Assembly (NCBI RefSeq): GCF_964340395.1 | Contig: NC_135570.1 | Coordinates: 15,700,322 to 15,764,321, forward strand | Reading direction: 5' to 3' | DNA: 64,000 nt | From: Glandiceps talaboti | Taxonomy: Eukaryota; Hemichordata; Enteropneusta; Spengelidae | Shown here: piece by piece, positions 32,350-44,296 of the stretch | How positions within the stretch are numbered: position 1 is the stretch's first letter | Layout: each line of letters starts with the position of its first letter | Notes under the pieces: model-generated | What the model was told of the DNA's origin: nothing | Database searches by the model: none | Seen by the model: the letters and a program-made list of their open reading frames with translations, nothing else | Translations under genes and position numbers: made by a program

Positions 32350-34040
32350 CTTTCAAGATGAAGAATGAAACTCTAGTCATATTAACGAACAAGTACAAGA
32401 TGGTGAACTGTGACTTTTACATCTCTGGTTGGACACATAATGAGCATTTACATAAAGAAATAATTAAAAACTTGAATGCTATATCTTTTGCATTACTGAA
32501 ACTCATGTCATAGATGATCAATGCCTAAATATGGAAAATTATCGTTGGTTTGGTTACAGTAAGGAAAACACAAGTCAATGCTGGGAAGGGTCGGGTGGGG
32601 TAGGTATGTTTGTGAGAGAGTCCCTGTTTGCTAGTTATTTTGTCAAAGGCAATACAAGCATTGTCTTTAAGTTTGATCTGGATCATAGTGCTCGTGGTAC
32701 AGTGTAGTACAAAATGTACTACATCACTGAAATTTTTAACTTCCTTTACTGTTACAGTAGCAATCATCATTTTAACATTGTCAAGTCATTGAGAATGACA
32801 TAGTCCCTGCTCTGATTGGGTTTTAAGAAACTGGCAGTTTATGTTGTCATTTTCTTGATATCACTACTCTGATCACGCAACAACACTTGTGAACCTAAAT
32901 CAAACAGACTTAGATACATGGAACATGCCTACTCATGTTGTGTCTCCTCGTTGGACATGGGACATGCCTACTCTTCAAGATGACGTGATGGAATAAACCA
33001 TTCAACAATAAAGGATAGGTCTGGTATGGGGGGGGGGGGGGGGGGGGGGGAGACGACGACCTGTTCAAGCATGTCCGAGTTATGGCTTTGGACATGAAAA
33101 CTGCCAGATTATATCAACTTTAGTAAAGGATTTGCCCTCTTCCACTCAAAGTTTGTTCATAGCATCAAACTAGCGGACGATCCCAAAAAGGAGTTGGTTT
33201 ATGTGAAGGGGAAGAAAACAGTGTGATTCAATGGTGGTGCTCAGTAAATCAAACACTAAACATGTGGTCCGACAGTTTCCAGACCAGAAAATGTAAATAA
33301 TTGGTGTTTAGATAACAAAATGTGCCCTAATACTGAGAAAACCAAATGCATGTTAGTCACTACAAGGCAGAAAAGATCATGCTTGGCTAATCGAGTGCGA
33401 AGTGTTAAAATCGGTGAAAATGATATGAAAATGTAGAATGTGAAAAGCTGCTTGGTGTTACTATTCAGAGTGATTTATCCTTGTCAGTTCATGTGGTAAA
33501 AAAACAAAAAGTAACCTAGCCAGAATTAAGCAATTTTTACTAGTTACTGTGAGACGTCAGTTTTATAATTGTTTTATTTTGCCTTATTTCAACTACTGTT
33601 TGAGTATTTGGGATTATTGTAGTCAGAAGGATATGGATCATTTGAACTGTCTTTTAAAGTGGGCAATGCGGCTGATATTAAACTGAGAAACTAGTAGTAC
33701 TCCTTCTGATGAAATGTTAAACTGTTACAATGGTACCCGCTATATTATCATTATAAGTTTAACCTAGTTGTTACTTTACACAAGGCTCGTTGTGGTCTGT
33801 TTCCACGGTACATCCAGGACATGTTAACAGTGTACAACCCACAGAGATCTTAAGATCTGTTAGTAACAATGGCCTACAAGTACCATTTGTTAGAACTGAA
33901 TAGTTATAAGTCTTTTGGAGTAACTGCTTCTAGCCTGTACAACAATTTACCTATTGCAATAAGGAGTTGTACAAGTCTTAGAGCTTTTAAGCAAGCTTGT
34001 TATAAATTTTATCTACAAAGTTTTACACATAATTCTTAGT
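32350..34040 (+). mobile_element. Degenerate LINE retrotransposon, interrupted and deleted
   Basis: 32350-32700 translates in pieces to an AP-endonuclease-like region (ITETH, YRWFGYSKEN, GSGGVGMFV). 33240-34040 gives the 3' part of a LINE RT: CLDNKMCPNTEKTKCMLV, KLLGVTIQSDLSLSVHV, ILPYFNYCLSIWDY, and the terminal SFGVTASSLYNNLPIAIR motif. The RT core between them is missing and the frames are full of stops. A dispersed repeat (32781-33115, related to 23268-23530) sits in the gap. It resembles Jockey/CR1-group LINEs. Confidence 0.65.
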
Positions 34041-34399
34041 TTCTTTCTTTATGTAACTTAGTGATGTATCTCCTGTGTTGTAGTTATAAATATTTTCGTC
34101 TTTTTATACTCGACCCTTGTGAGGCATACCTATCAAGGCTATTGAGAGTAATTAATTGACTCGATACCATTTTATCTTTGCTTGGTCAATATCTTTACCA
34201 AGTTTTATCAAATTTGGTGCAAACTTTCTTGCTATAGGCCCTAATTGCCAAAGTTCATTAATTATGCAAATGAACAATTAAGACTCTGCACTAAATTTCA
34301 GTAAAAAACTATCATATCTCTGAATGACCAATATCTGTGGCAAGTTTCATCACAACTAATGAAGCCCTTCTGGATGAATTTATTGGCACCACTAAATTT

Positions 34400-34930
34400 C
34401 ATTGTATGCCTTTCCCATATCTTTGAAAATGAAACATCAATGTTTAGGATGTAAAAAAAAACTGTAAGAGTAATGTAATAAAATAAGTAGTTGACTTGCT
34501 GGCTAGATCTACACCATTACATAGTAGTGTCATTTCCTTCAAGTTCAAAGTCTGCCTCAAGATCAAATACAAGTAGTGATGTTACAAAGACTGATTACGG
34601 CCAGGCTGGGTGCCTACTAAATGGCTTTACTGTGTGTAGCAACATTGAAAAACATTGCAGTGAAACAAGCCAAGACATATAAAATAACGAATTTGAATCT
34701 TTAGTATGCCTTCCCATACCTTTGGAAAGGAAATATCAATATTTGGGAGTACAAAAAACCTGTATGAGTATAAATAAGTAGTTGACTTGCTCCTTGGATC
34801 TACACACACACATGGAGTCATTTCCTTCAAGTCCAGAGTCTGCCTCAAGATCAAATACAAGTGAGATACAAAGACTGATTAGGCCTGACTGGGCGTCTCC
34901 TATTTCAAAGGGCTTCACTATGTGTCATTA
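34400..34930. repeat. Two-copy direct repeat, about 290 bp
   Basis: 34484-34650 and 34778-34925 share GTAGTTGACTTGCT, TCATTTCCTTCAAG and CTGCCTCAAGATCAAATACA in the same order, with moderate divergence. No gene. Confidence 0.6.
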
Positions 34931-35624
34931 CTTATAGAAATTATCATTAATTATGCAAGCCACGCCCACCCAAAACTAATCAGCCCTAAGTTACAGCCCG
35001 ACAATGCGACATAGTAAATTGCAAAACATTTGCTTCAGTACTTTTTGAGATCAGTGGAACAAAATTTCCGCAGACAGACAGACATCACCACATTACCTCC
35101 CATACGGGAGCTAAAAATTACACAAAATATTACTCATTAATTAGTGTTATTCCAACACACAGTTACCAAGACAGACATTTTACACAGTGCCTATAAAACT
35201 ATTAGTTCGTATGCACTAAAAATTACACAAAATATTACTCATTAATTAGTGTTATTCCAACACAGTTTCTAAGACAGACAGACATTTTACACTATGCCTA
35301 TAAAACTATGTAGTTCAAATGCACTAAAAATTACACAAAAAATATTACTCATTAACCCTTTGCGGCCGGCAGGCGCCTGAGGGCGTACTTCACCCTAGAC
35401 TCCGTTGCAGCCGACAGGCGCCTAAAGGCGTATGTATGCAATGCAACCTTTGACTCGAACGTATGATGTCATTGTTCGTTATTGGGGGGTATTAGCAATT
35501 CAATTGCCTAGAAATTGCCGCCAAAAGTCCATTGATATGTATATTGCTGTTTACCATAACACGACGAAGAGGTCAACGGTCAAAATTCGTAGTTCACGGA
35601 AAATTTATCAATGAAAATCTAAAT

Positions 35625-35867
35625 ATGGCGACCGAAGTAAACAACGAACTGTCAGTGGGTGACATGATCGCTGATATTTTTGATTCTTCATCTGATTCTG
35701 ACTCAGAATTTGAGGGATTTACACCGTCTGACATAGAGGACGACGTACCATTAGCCAGGTTAGTTCGACGTTACTCAGATGACGAGGCAGTACACCCGAT
35801 GACAGCGACTCCAGTAGTAGTGATAGTAGTAGTGACGACGACTCGATCGAGTGGTCGCGCAACATAA
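35625..35867 (+). pseudogene. piggyBac transposase N-terminal fragment
   Basis: Begins MATEVNNELSVGDM, then an Asp/Ser-rich acidic stretch typical of piggyBac N-termini. The acidic run continues in another frame beyond 35795 (DDFEFNENSG), so there is a frameshift. Confidence 0.6.
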
Positions 35868-35999
35868 CTGATGTTGATGACTTTGAATTTAACGAAAATT
35901 CAGGAATAAATTTTGATTTCAATGATAAATCAGCGAAAGATGTTTTTGATTGTTTTTTCACTCCGGAACTTATGACCAAAATAGTAACAAACTAACCGC

Positions 36000-36533
36000 T
36001 ACGCTGATCAATGTCGTCGTGATCCAAACAACCGGAAGTCTGCGTGGGAAGGTATATCCGTCGATCATCTTGAAGTGTTTTTAGGTCTAACTTTAGCGAT
36101 GGGATTAGTTGACAAGAAGGGGTCGTTCAAGGAGTATTGGTCTGAATATTGGCTAACGCAGACCCCTGCTTTTGGAAAACATATGCCTAGTGACATGTAC
36201 TGTCAAATCTTAAGATATCTACATTTTGTTGACAATGAAGCCCTACCCACTGATCGAAATGACCCTAACTTTGACAAACTTCAGAAAATAAAACATGTAA
36301 TTGATGTCATTAGATTCGACAGAAATTTGCAGCATGCACCAGCCTTAACAGAAACTAAATCAAAATGTCAGATACACATGCATAGGAAAGATACTAAGTA
36401 CATTTGTGGATCATGTAAAGTTAAGATGTGCCCAGTACCCTGCTTCCAACGATATCATTATATGATTGATTACCAGTACAATGATCCGGAGTGTGCAGGT
36501 AGAGATTTAGCTAGGAAAAGGAGGAAACTGTAG
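36000..36533 (+). pseudogene. piggyBac transposase fragment with C-terminal zinc finger
   Basis: Matches the start of the transposase domain (VFLGLTLAMGLVDKKG, YWSEYW, MYCQILRYLHFVDN). It then jumps directly to the C-terminal cysteine-rich region (CQIHMHR, YICGSCKVKMCPVPCFQRYH). Roughly the central catalytic half is absent. Confidence 0.75.
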
Positions 36534-37604
36534 AGTAGGGTAATTGCAGGGAAAAAACAGAGTAGGGGTGAGTAAAATAAACTTTATTCATAGTTTTGGA
36601 TGGATTTTATTTTAAAAAAGCAGTGAGTAAGAAGAATAATCAATAATATCATTTGCATAACAATACACTTTGATACACTGTAACATGTTAACTTTACATA
36701 AACCACATTTAAGTTGGGTCAGTTGTCATAGAAACAAAGTCCTAAGCATATGAAAGTTATAATGTCTTGACAAGTCTCTAAAATTTATTCAGGCCCTCGG
36801 GGGTCCTGTATAGGGCCACCTATACAGGAAGTAAAGGGTTAATTAGTGTTATTCCAAAACAAAGTTAGCAAGACAGACATTTTACACTCTGCCTATAAAA
36901 CTATTAGTTCGTATGCACTAAAAATTACACAAAATATTACTCATTAATTAGTGTTATTCCAACACAGTTACCAAGACAGACAGACATTTTACACCATGCC
37001 TATTAAAACTATGTAGTTCAAATGCACTAAAAATGACACAAAATATGACTTATTAATTAGTGTTATTCCAACAGTTACCAAGAAAGACATTTTACACTAT
37101 GCCTATAAAACTATTAGTTCGTATGCACTAAAAATTACACAAAATATTACTCATTAATTAGTGTTATTCCAAAACAAAGTTAGCAAGACGGACAGACATT
37201 TTACACCATGCCTATTAAAACTATTTAAAGTAATTTGAATGCAGTAAAAATTACACAAAATATTACTCATTAATTAGTGTTATTCCAACACACAGTTACC
37301 AAGACAGACAGACATTTTACACCATGCCCTTGAACCATACTAAAACTCGTTCAGTTATGCTTCTGTGTACAGACTATCACTGGTGTTATATAACAAACCG
37401 AAGTGTTACATTCACTTCCGCATTCCTTTCTGCCACACATACACACTTTTAAGAAAGCTCTGGCAAAAGTAATGTACAGTTGCAAAAGACGAGATCATAT
37501 ACTGATCTGAATAAATCAGACCCCGTGAGGAGTACGGTGCCCAGAGCAATGATCTCGAGATATCACATTAGAGTAAAGTGAGTAGAGTAAAGTGTTAACT
37601 TCGT

Positions 37605-37845
37605 GCCACGACCCACAGGGGCGTGTAATATTTCATAGATTGTTGTTTTCTTATTGCTTAGAATGCCGTTTTCTTAGGAAAATATCGTATGAATCTTGCT
37701 GCTACAAATGTATCAATCTCTATACTACTAAGAAATATACTTCCCTTTACATGTAGGAATATATATTAATCAAAAGGTTGTTATATTTAGTCTGTAGACC
37801 TGGAAAACAACAATCTATGAAATATTACACGCCCCTGTGCCACGA
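37605..37845. repeat. Inverted repeat, about 37-bp arms with 150-bp loop
   Basis: CCACAGGGGCGTGTAATATT at about 37611 onward is repeated inverted as AATATTACACGCCCCTGTG ending near 37839. The arms continue with matching CATAGATTGTTGTTTTC and GAAAACAACAATCTATG. Probably a MITE. Confidence 0.7.
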
Positions 37846-38382
37846 CAGAACGGCGTGGCAACACATCACATCATCCATTCCTGTTTGGGCATTCAAATCT
37901 GCAGTCCCAAAATACAGAACGTGTAAATCAACAGTCTCTCGTTGTTTCCTGCGAGAAATATGGTGGTGTATTCATTCCCTACGTTCTTGCACGAATGAGT
38001 AACAAGTAGCATCTTGCTAGATGCTAGTAGGTCCATTTGTCGGCGTGTTTTCAGTGAAATGGTGTTAATCTGCACTCCCAACTCCTTCAGCTATGCTTCT
38101 GGCGTGGTCTTGCTTGAATAACCACTTTACTTTGACCGAAGATGTAAAACTACGCACAGATCCATTTAACGTTGGCATTAGGTGTAAAGTAATACTGGTG
38201 AGTCTTGTCTGTGAGTCAGAAACATAAATGTAAATCATTATTTGATATGAGAAAGATACAACGGGTGTATATAGTTAAATTGATAGGGGTGTACGTACGA
38301 GCTTAGGTACGTACTACTTTATTATCGGAAGGATGTAATTACAGAACACGTTGTTACAAGTTGTGTTTGATCAGATATAAGT

Positions 38383-38494
38383 CAAGTCTCGGTTACCCAG
38401 ACTCTCGCCGCCGGGGGTCTGCCTACGAGACCTCCCCAAACGAGAGGTCTCGTAGGCAGAGCCCCCAGCGGTGAGAGTCTGGGTAACCGAGACT
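38383..38494. mobile_element. Foldback MITE with about 50-bp arms
   Basis: AGTCTCGGTTACCCAGACTC at the left is answered by GAGTCTGGGTAACCGAGACT at the right. The centre contains GAGAGGTCTCG-type palindromic sequence. Arms are almost perfect, with a short loop. Confidence 0.8.
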
Positions 38495-38708
38495 ATATGC
38501 TCGGATCATAGACCAGCCACCCATGGTACCCAGGTACTATGATCGGATCTACCAGCTACCACGCCACGGCGCCTATTGTAGACAACAATGTTGTGAATTT
38601 GTTTTTATTACGTAAAATTCTCACACAGGATGTATAATTTGTAAAATATTATCATTCACTTTAACATGTATTTACGATTTACGATCGTTTTATCAAGAGC
38701 TGAATTGA

Positions 38709-38752
38709 TCAATATTGAATTGAATTGAATTGAATTGAATTGAATTGAATTA
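38709..38752. repeat. (ATTGA)n microsatellite
   Basis: Eight or so pentanucleotide repeats of TTGAA/ATTGA. Confidence 0.95.
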
Positions 38753-38759
38753 AAACAGA

Positions 38760-40015
38760 ATAACATTTTATGTACATTTCAAAAAGGAGGTTGATTGGAT
38801 AATATATCTGGTGAGGGCCGCAGAAATAGTTCGATCTAACTAGTCTAGTCTGTGACCTTGACAAAATTAATATACAAGAAAAAAAAATACAAGTGTGTAA
38901 CTTGGCAACAAAAAGTAAGAAAAGAAAGAAAATGGATATGTACAAATACGATACAATAATTGCACAAAATATTTACATATCTCATAATGATTTAAATAAA
39001 ATTTATACCAATTAGAGAAAAAAATATAAGAGCGGCTAATAAGGCTGAGTAGAGAATTCACGGCAGGGGGCCTGGGGCTGGGGAGAATCGAATTTGGGGC
39101 GACCGTGAACTATTTTCCTCAACATTTGAACCAAGTTAAAACTCGGGAAATTTGGATTCTAGGGGAGACCCCCCCCCCCCCTGGGAGCTGTACATATTCC
39201 CATCTCAAGCTTTCCCCTTGACTGTCAACAGTCGTCTTGACTTTTTTTGTAATTTATTGTTGCCGCTGAAATTAATGGAATTGAACATGGTATGTGCAGG
39301 ACGTTCCATGAAGTCAAGACTACATTTTAGGTGTTCTAAACCTCAGTAAGTAGATTTCGGCAAGCTGGAGAATGCCCGGTTGAAAAACCAAGCAAAGTTA
39401 AACTTTGGCTTTGAAGCTGTTCTTGTGTGTGAGTGTAACAAAACATTTGTAAAGCGCAATACAGGTATTACCTAGGAAAAAAATCTTGTATTCTCAACAG
39501 ATTGTAGAAAAATTAAGCATATGGTATTTTTAATGATTTCGAGATGATTGAAAATTGCAAAATGCTCACAATATACTACTTCTTTTGTTCATTACTCAGA
39601 TAAAAGAGTGGGTCTTTCTTTATTTCAGACAATTTAAAACTAAATTGAGTACCTCAAAGTCTTATTTTTCGGGAATGGTAAATCATCGAGGGAGATATAT
39701 GTTTCACATCACCATGACAACAGCTTTGCCACTATAATTATCCGAATATATGAAATCTCATAACTAAAGATTGTATTCAGATTCAATGCGATGATCTCTA
39801 TAATATAGTAAGGTTCCATTTGTCAAAATTTGGCAAAATACTTGTGTGAATCACCTAGTGTTAGCTAATGTTCTAAACCATGCCCATGGCCCACACTGGC
39901 ACTGTGTAGTACAGCATTGATTTCTGCAGGGAATTCTGGGTATTTCTCATACATCATCAATGGCAATTCCAACAAATTTGAGCAAGTGTGTGAGACTGGA
40001 CGACGTTGGATACCA
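38760..40015. other. Non-coding stretch
   Basis: AT-rich. A 12-C run lies at about 39169-39181. No supported gene or RNA. Confidence 0.5.
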
Positions 40016-40022
40016 TCAAGCG

Positions 40023-41040
40023 TTACGAAGCAAACTCATCTGGCATATCAGCCCCTGTACAGAACCGTAGGAAATACTTCAGAGTTTGGTCATTTACTTC
40101 TCTGAGATACCGTTGAAGGTGGTTCGCGACGGTCTTGCCCTCGCTACTCATGGGATCAGAGAACAGTAATTTTTTAATTACTTTCCTCGTCGTAGGCTTT
40201 TTCTCATCGTAGATTCGTGCAATAGCCACAGCATCCATTCCGTTAGCAACAGATCGGAGTATTGGTTTTCATTAATCCGCTATAAACGCCGGCTCCATGC
40301 ACTAGCTCTTTATGTGCGATTTCCAAGATTATCTTTCGAATGTTGTCAGCCCTTGGTATCTGTCTACATTGATGGTTGTTAAGGAAATCGACAAGTTCGT
40401 CTTCGTCTACTCCCTGAAAGCTATCGATGGCTTCTTCTATTAACCCCCGTTTCTTTGTTGTGAGGTAAAAACGCAACATGCGAAAACCCGTTCTCTCGTA
40501 AGACCGATTTGTCGTCATCGGCTACGGTAGTTTTCTGTTATGTCTTATACATCAAATTCGAAGTCATCAATGATTCCCTTAGGTGATCTACCATTTTTGG
40601 AAAAATAACGGCTTGCCAAGCTCCAGTAGGTCACGTTTTCTGTATGTCTTGTCGACTGACAAACTCCTCGTGCCGCCTCCCTTTTTGCTACGTACTTGCC
40701 TGTATGATTTGGTCGCTTGGTCATAATCCAACCATCCCAGTTCGATGCGCCTACGCTGCTTTCTTGCATGTTTATTTCCCAATAAGTGCCCATGGCGAGA
40801 ACGCTGGTTCAGACTGTCCGTTGAATCATCTGATGATTCTGAGTCGGGTCTATTTCTATTTCTCATACGAAATCTACTTCTTATTTTATCCAGTAATGCC
40901 GTTTTCCTTTTTGCGCCCGTTGTCTTAAATTGTAACGTACGTTTACAAAATCAATCACAGCAATTTGATCACCAGGAGAAGGGAAGTACTTCGGAAGCAG
41001 TTCCTTTTCCATTAGCATAATAACTGATGGTTCGATCTGA
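40023..41040 (-). pseudogene. G2E3/HECT-like E3 ligase gene, decayed exons (minus strand)
   Basis: Minus-strand exons, 5' to 3'. About 41040-40964: EPSVIMLMEKELLPKYFPSP, after an acceptor TTATTTCAG and before donor GTAAAC. 40866-40545: RRRIELGWLDYDQATKSY, KKGGGTRSLSVDK, LLELGKPLFF, SPKGIIDDFEFDV, with a frame change near 40600. 40518-40243: MLRFYLTTK, DNIRKIILEIAHKELV. 40238-40023: HLQRYLREVNDQTLKYFLRF. This order matches proteins annotated as G2/M-phase-specific E3 ubiquitin ligase-like, with a HECT-like C-terminus. At least two frameshifts and the absence of the catalytic HECT core make it a remnant. Confidence 0.5.
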
Positions 41041-41263
41041 AATAAGAAACCAAATAGTCTCAATTTCAATAAAATGTCGATACTGAATAGCACCTATTTG
41101 ACCAGATAATAAACGGAAAAAAGTTCACATGATGTGCATATTGCCAAGCAAAAGTATCAACATGGGCTGCTGCCAAATACAATAGCGGCATCTTGTCACA
41201 AGTTCTGGGATGCACGCAAAATACATGCGCGCATTCACAAATACAGACAGACCGACCGACCGA

Positions 41264-41309
41264 CATACATACATACATACATACATACATACATACATAC
41301 ATACATACA
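41264..41309. repeat. (CATA)n microsatellite
   Basis: About twelve tetranucleotide repeats. Confidence 0.97.
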
Positions 41310-41344
41310 GTCAGACGCATGAACAGAGAGGTAATACACATTAG

Positions 41345-43230
41345 CCCACATGGAACACAGCACCTGTCTTAAAACAAACCTTGTCACTTTCCATCTTATC
41401 GATTTCTTCGGAAGACATGCCCCGGCTTCTTAAAAATTATAAAAAACGATCGGCCATGACTTGGTTGCGATTGCAGAAGTGCCTGTAATGACGAGGAAAC
41501 ACAGAACACAAGTTTGTAACTTCAGACAACACGGTGATAATTGAAACTCTAAAAACACTGCCGCCAAAGCGATCAAAACCACGGCAACCTGAAATTTAAA
41601 AAAAAAAATACGGCCAGTGCACAACTTTACAGTTTTAAAAATGTTTATCCATATGCTAGTCCATGCTAACAATAGGTGTTCATTTGCTGAATGACTATCC
41701 AGTTGCCCATCCAACCATGTTGCTATCTTTGCGACATACGCGCTCATTTGGCTGTTGCTATGGGCGTGGTCATGTTGTTAGATATATTTGCATAAATTTT
41801 TAATGGTTTTAGAAAATAGCAAAATAAAACCCCGTTCCATTATAATGTTAGTGTCAATGCATGTCTTCTATAACATTACAATTGTCTTCTGGCATTGTTA
41901 AAATATTTGACAGCATAGCAGGAATATCCTGACATTTTTTGATACGTACCGTAAATTACATCATGACATACTGTAGTTATTGATGATATCTAATTATAAG
42001 GTTTGAATTAAGTGGATTGCAAGGGGTGGTTAAGTATGCTTCAATTGATACGTTATTGTGAGCACCTTTTAAATATGCCGCAAAGGCTATGCCCAAATAT
42101 GTTTAAACTCAGCGTGTGCCCTTTTAAACTTTGACATATAATGGTGATTTGTGTGTAATGAGGATGTCATGGGGTTTGTGGCAAAGTCAATCTGATTAAA
42201 ATCCGATGTAGATGTCGGCTAATCGTTCATTATTATTTACCTTCGTTTTTTTGCCTGAATTGACCTTCTTGGTACATGTTTACATTTTTTAGCCTGATCG
42301 CCTCCTCTACTGATGTGGACAAAGTTAGATCTGGCCAGCCCTAGCTTCACACTAACCTGTGGTCACAATAAAAAAGATATTCGAACAATGATACTTCCTA
42401 AAAGTAGGACAACGAAGGTATAAACTTACTCAGATCTCGAGGATATATAGTGCCGATCGAAGGTTGTCCTTCCTCCCTAAACGAGTATGACCTGTAGAGG
42501 GTGCTGTACTACGAAACACCACAACTTAGCCAGTAAGGGCTTTCATACGCACATAATACAACACAAACGTGAAATGTCTAAAATGCAAAATGGGTTTTCT
42601 CCTTATATCAATAATAGATCCATGGTTAGCCTTATTTGACTAACAACGTATTGTATGTCCCTCTTTGTCCAACCTTTTTACTGTGCCACCACTTTCCACT
42701 TTTCACAAAGTGAAAACTATCATGCCTTGAATGATCCAGATTTACGCCACATTGCAACGTTATATAAATACTCTAAAGTTAATATAGTGACGTGGAGACG
42801 GCATAACCATGTCCATGGTTCTTCTGTACAACTCGTGTACGACAGTCATCAAAAACATAATATGTGTTTTGTATGTGCAAGTGTCCTTCATATTCTCCTA
42901 CAGTCGGTCGACGAAACCGTGTTTTTCTAGCTACTAAAGCATTGGAATTTACCAAATCCTCAAATTAGTGAATGTGCTGTGGAGATAACATGTTTATGAT
43001 GGCGATATATCATTATGATGGAGATATACCAGTTGTTAACGGTTAGGTGTTCAATTGCGGAATCTCGTATTAGAGTAATATTATCAGTAGATCTAGAGTA
43101 ACGGGATAATGATTGACGAGACAGAATAGTAGGAAGATAACGTAGCACAGAATACGGTCCGTCAGGAACTTGACTAGAATTGGGTGACAGCAACATGCGG
43201 AATTAATGTATTTGTGTATGCATATTCCTT
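41345..43230. other. Non-coding stretch upstream of the USP53/54 gene
   Basis: No supported gene. Several short open frames on both strands lack domains, splice context or codon consistency. Confidence 0.5.
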
Positions 43231-43234
43231 CCGT

Positions 43235-43339
<105 letters not shown>

Positions 43340-44069
43340 AATTTTTTTTGTTCAACCCTCAGGAGCAGTCGTTTACCTTGTACTTTGTCAAATTGCTCAC
43401 TCCATTTATCTACTGTACATTTAATTACGTGACCATCAATAGCCAAGTGAATGTGTGTCTGCCCATAACATGTATTGAGAGTAAAATTGGTGTATTGAAG
43501 ACAATTTTCAAATGCTCGATATCAAATGTGTATGGTTTGAAATTTGATGCGACTAAATGGCCTCCTACAGAATGTATGCCTACTTTTATTTGAGTGATTT
43601 TTACCCATTTTAGCAATCTCTAGATTTTTAGGAAATATGGTGACCCCCACTTTATTCTTTTCAGATTTGAATTCATTGCTATAAAATATTATATACACCC
43701 GCAATAATGGCCTTATAGGTGAGCATTGGATTTTATAAAAAAAAATGGCTTCCAACTTGAAAAATCCATGTGATATAACACAACATAGATCAAGTCTGTA
43801 TTTGTAATTCAATACATTGCAAAACGCTATAAAAAAATGTGTGCAATAAGTTTGTTATTATATAGCAAAAGGTTAATAAATGTGTAACATTTTGTTATTG
43901 TACAATAACACTCATTTTTTATAGTTTCAGAAATAAAGTATTATTTGTTGTTTCACATTGTAGGAAGCAATGATAAAATTATTCCATAAATTAAAAATCC
44001 CAAATAAATTCCTAATCTTCATCAACATGGCCATCCTTGAATAGAATAGTATTTCACAGTGTGCACTAA

Positions 44070-44103
44070 TTTATGTATGTATGTATGTATGTATGTATGT
44101 ATG

Positions 44104-44133
<30 letters not shown>
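44070..44133. repeat. (GTAT)n microsatellite
   Basis: About sixteen tetranucleotide repeats ending about 40 bp before the CRE site of the USP53/54 promoter. Confidence 0.97.
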
Positions 44134-44134
<1 letters not shown>

Positions 44135-44210
44135 CCGCCCTGTTGTTTCCCGGCATGCTCTGTCATATGTTATGACGTCACGGGTAATCGCAAACAACAT
44201 GGCGGAAACG
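44134..44210 (+). promoter_or_regulatory. Probable core promoter of the USP53/54 gene
   Basis: A palindromic CRE, TGACGTCA, is at 44173-44180. It is followed 16 bp later by AACATGGCGG (44196-44205), a YY1-type element that in many animal genes overlaps the transcription start. There is no TATA box. The first exon's donor follows within 100 bp, supporting transcription start near 44195. Confidence 0.5.
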
Positions 44211-44296
44211 TATTTCCTAAACTTCCTCTGTTGGAGGAATATCTAACTTCACTTTGGCATTGCTACTACAGACAAGTATTCTCACACACATTTCTG
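44196..44296 (+). other. Putative non-coding first exon of the USP53/54 gene
   Basis: From the YY1-type motif to the donor TTTCTG|GTAAGT at 44297. The ATG in the motif opens only a 15-codon upstream ORF (MAETYFLNFLCWRNI). The main start lies in exon 2, where an in-frame TGA (about 47755) precedes the first ATG. Confidence 0.45.

Larger units (their letters stand above)
35356..36838 (+). mobile_element. piggyBac-type transposon, both ends intact, internally deleted
   Basis: TTAA target duplications flank the element at 35352-35355 and 36839-36842, and the ends are inverted CCCTTT/AAAGGG. Inside are an acidic N-terminal frame (from ATG 35625, frameshifted near 35795) and a piggyBac transposase fragment with a C-terminal cysteine-rich finger. 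The catalytic DDD core between them is deleted, so the copy is non-autonomous. A perfect 10-bp hairpin CCTGTATAGG/CCTATACAGG lies just inside the 3' end (about 36805-36828). Confidence 0.85.
35105..37330. repeat. Tandem repeat of about 105 bp, split by a piggyBac insertion
   Basis: Units containing TTAGTGTTATTCCAAC and AAAATTACACAAAATATTACTC occur at 35141, 35246, 36843, 36948, 37057, 37158 and 37274, spaced 101-116 bp. The transposon at 35356-36838 interrupts the array. Confidence 0.85.
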
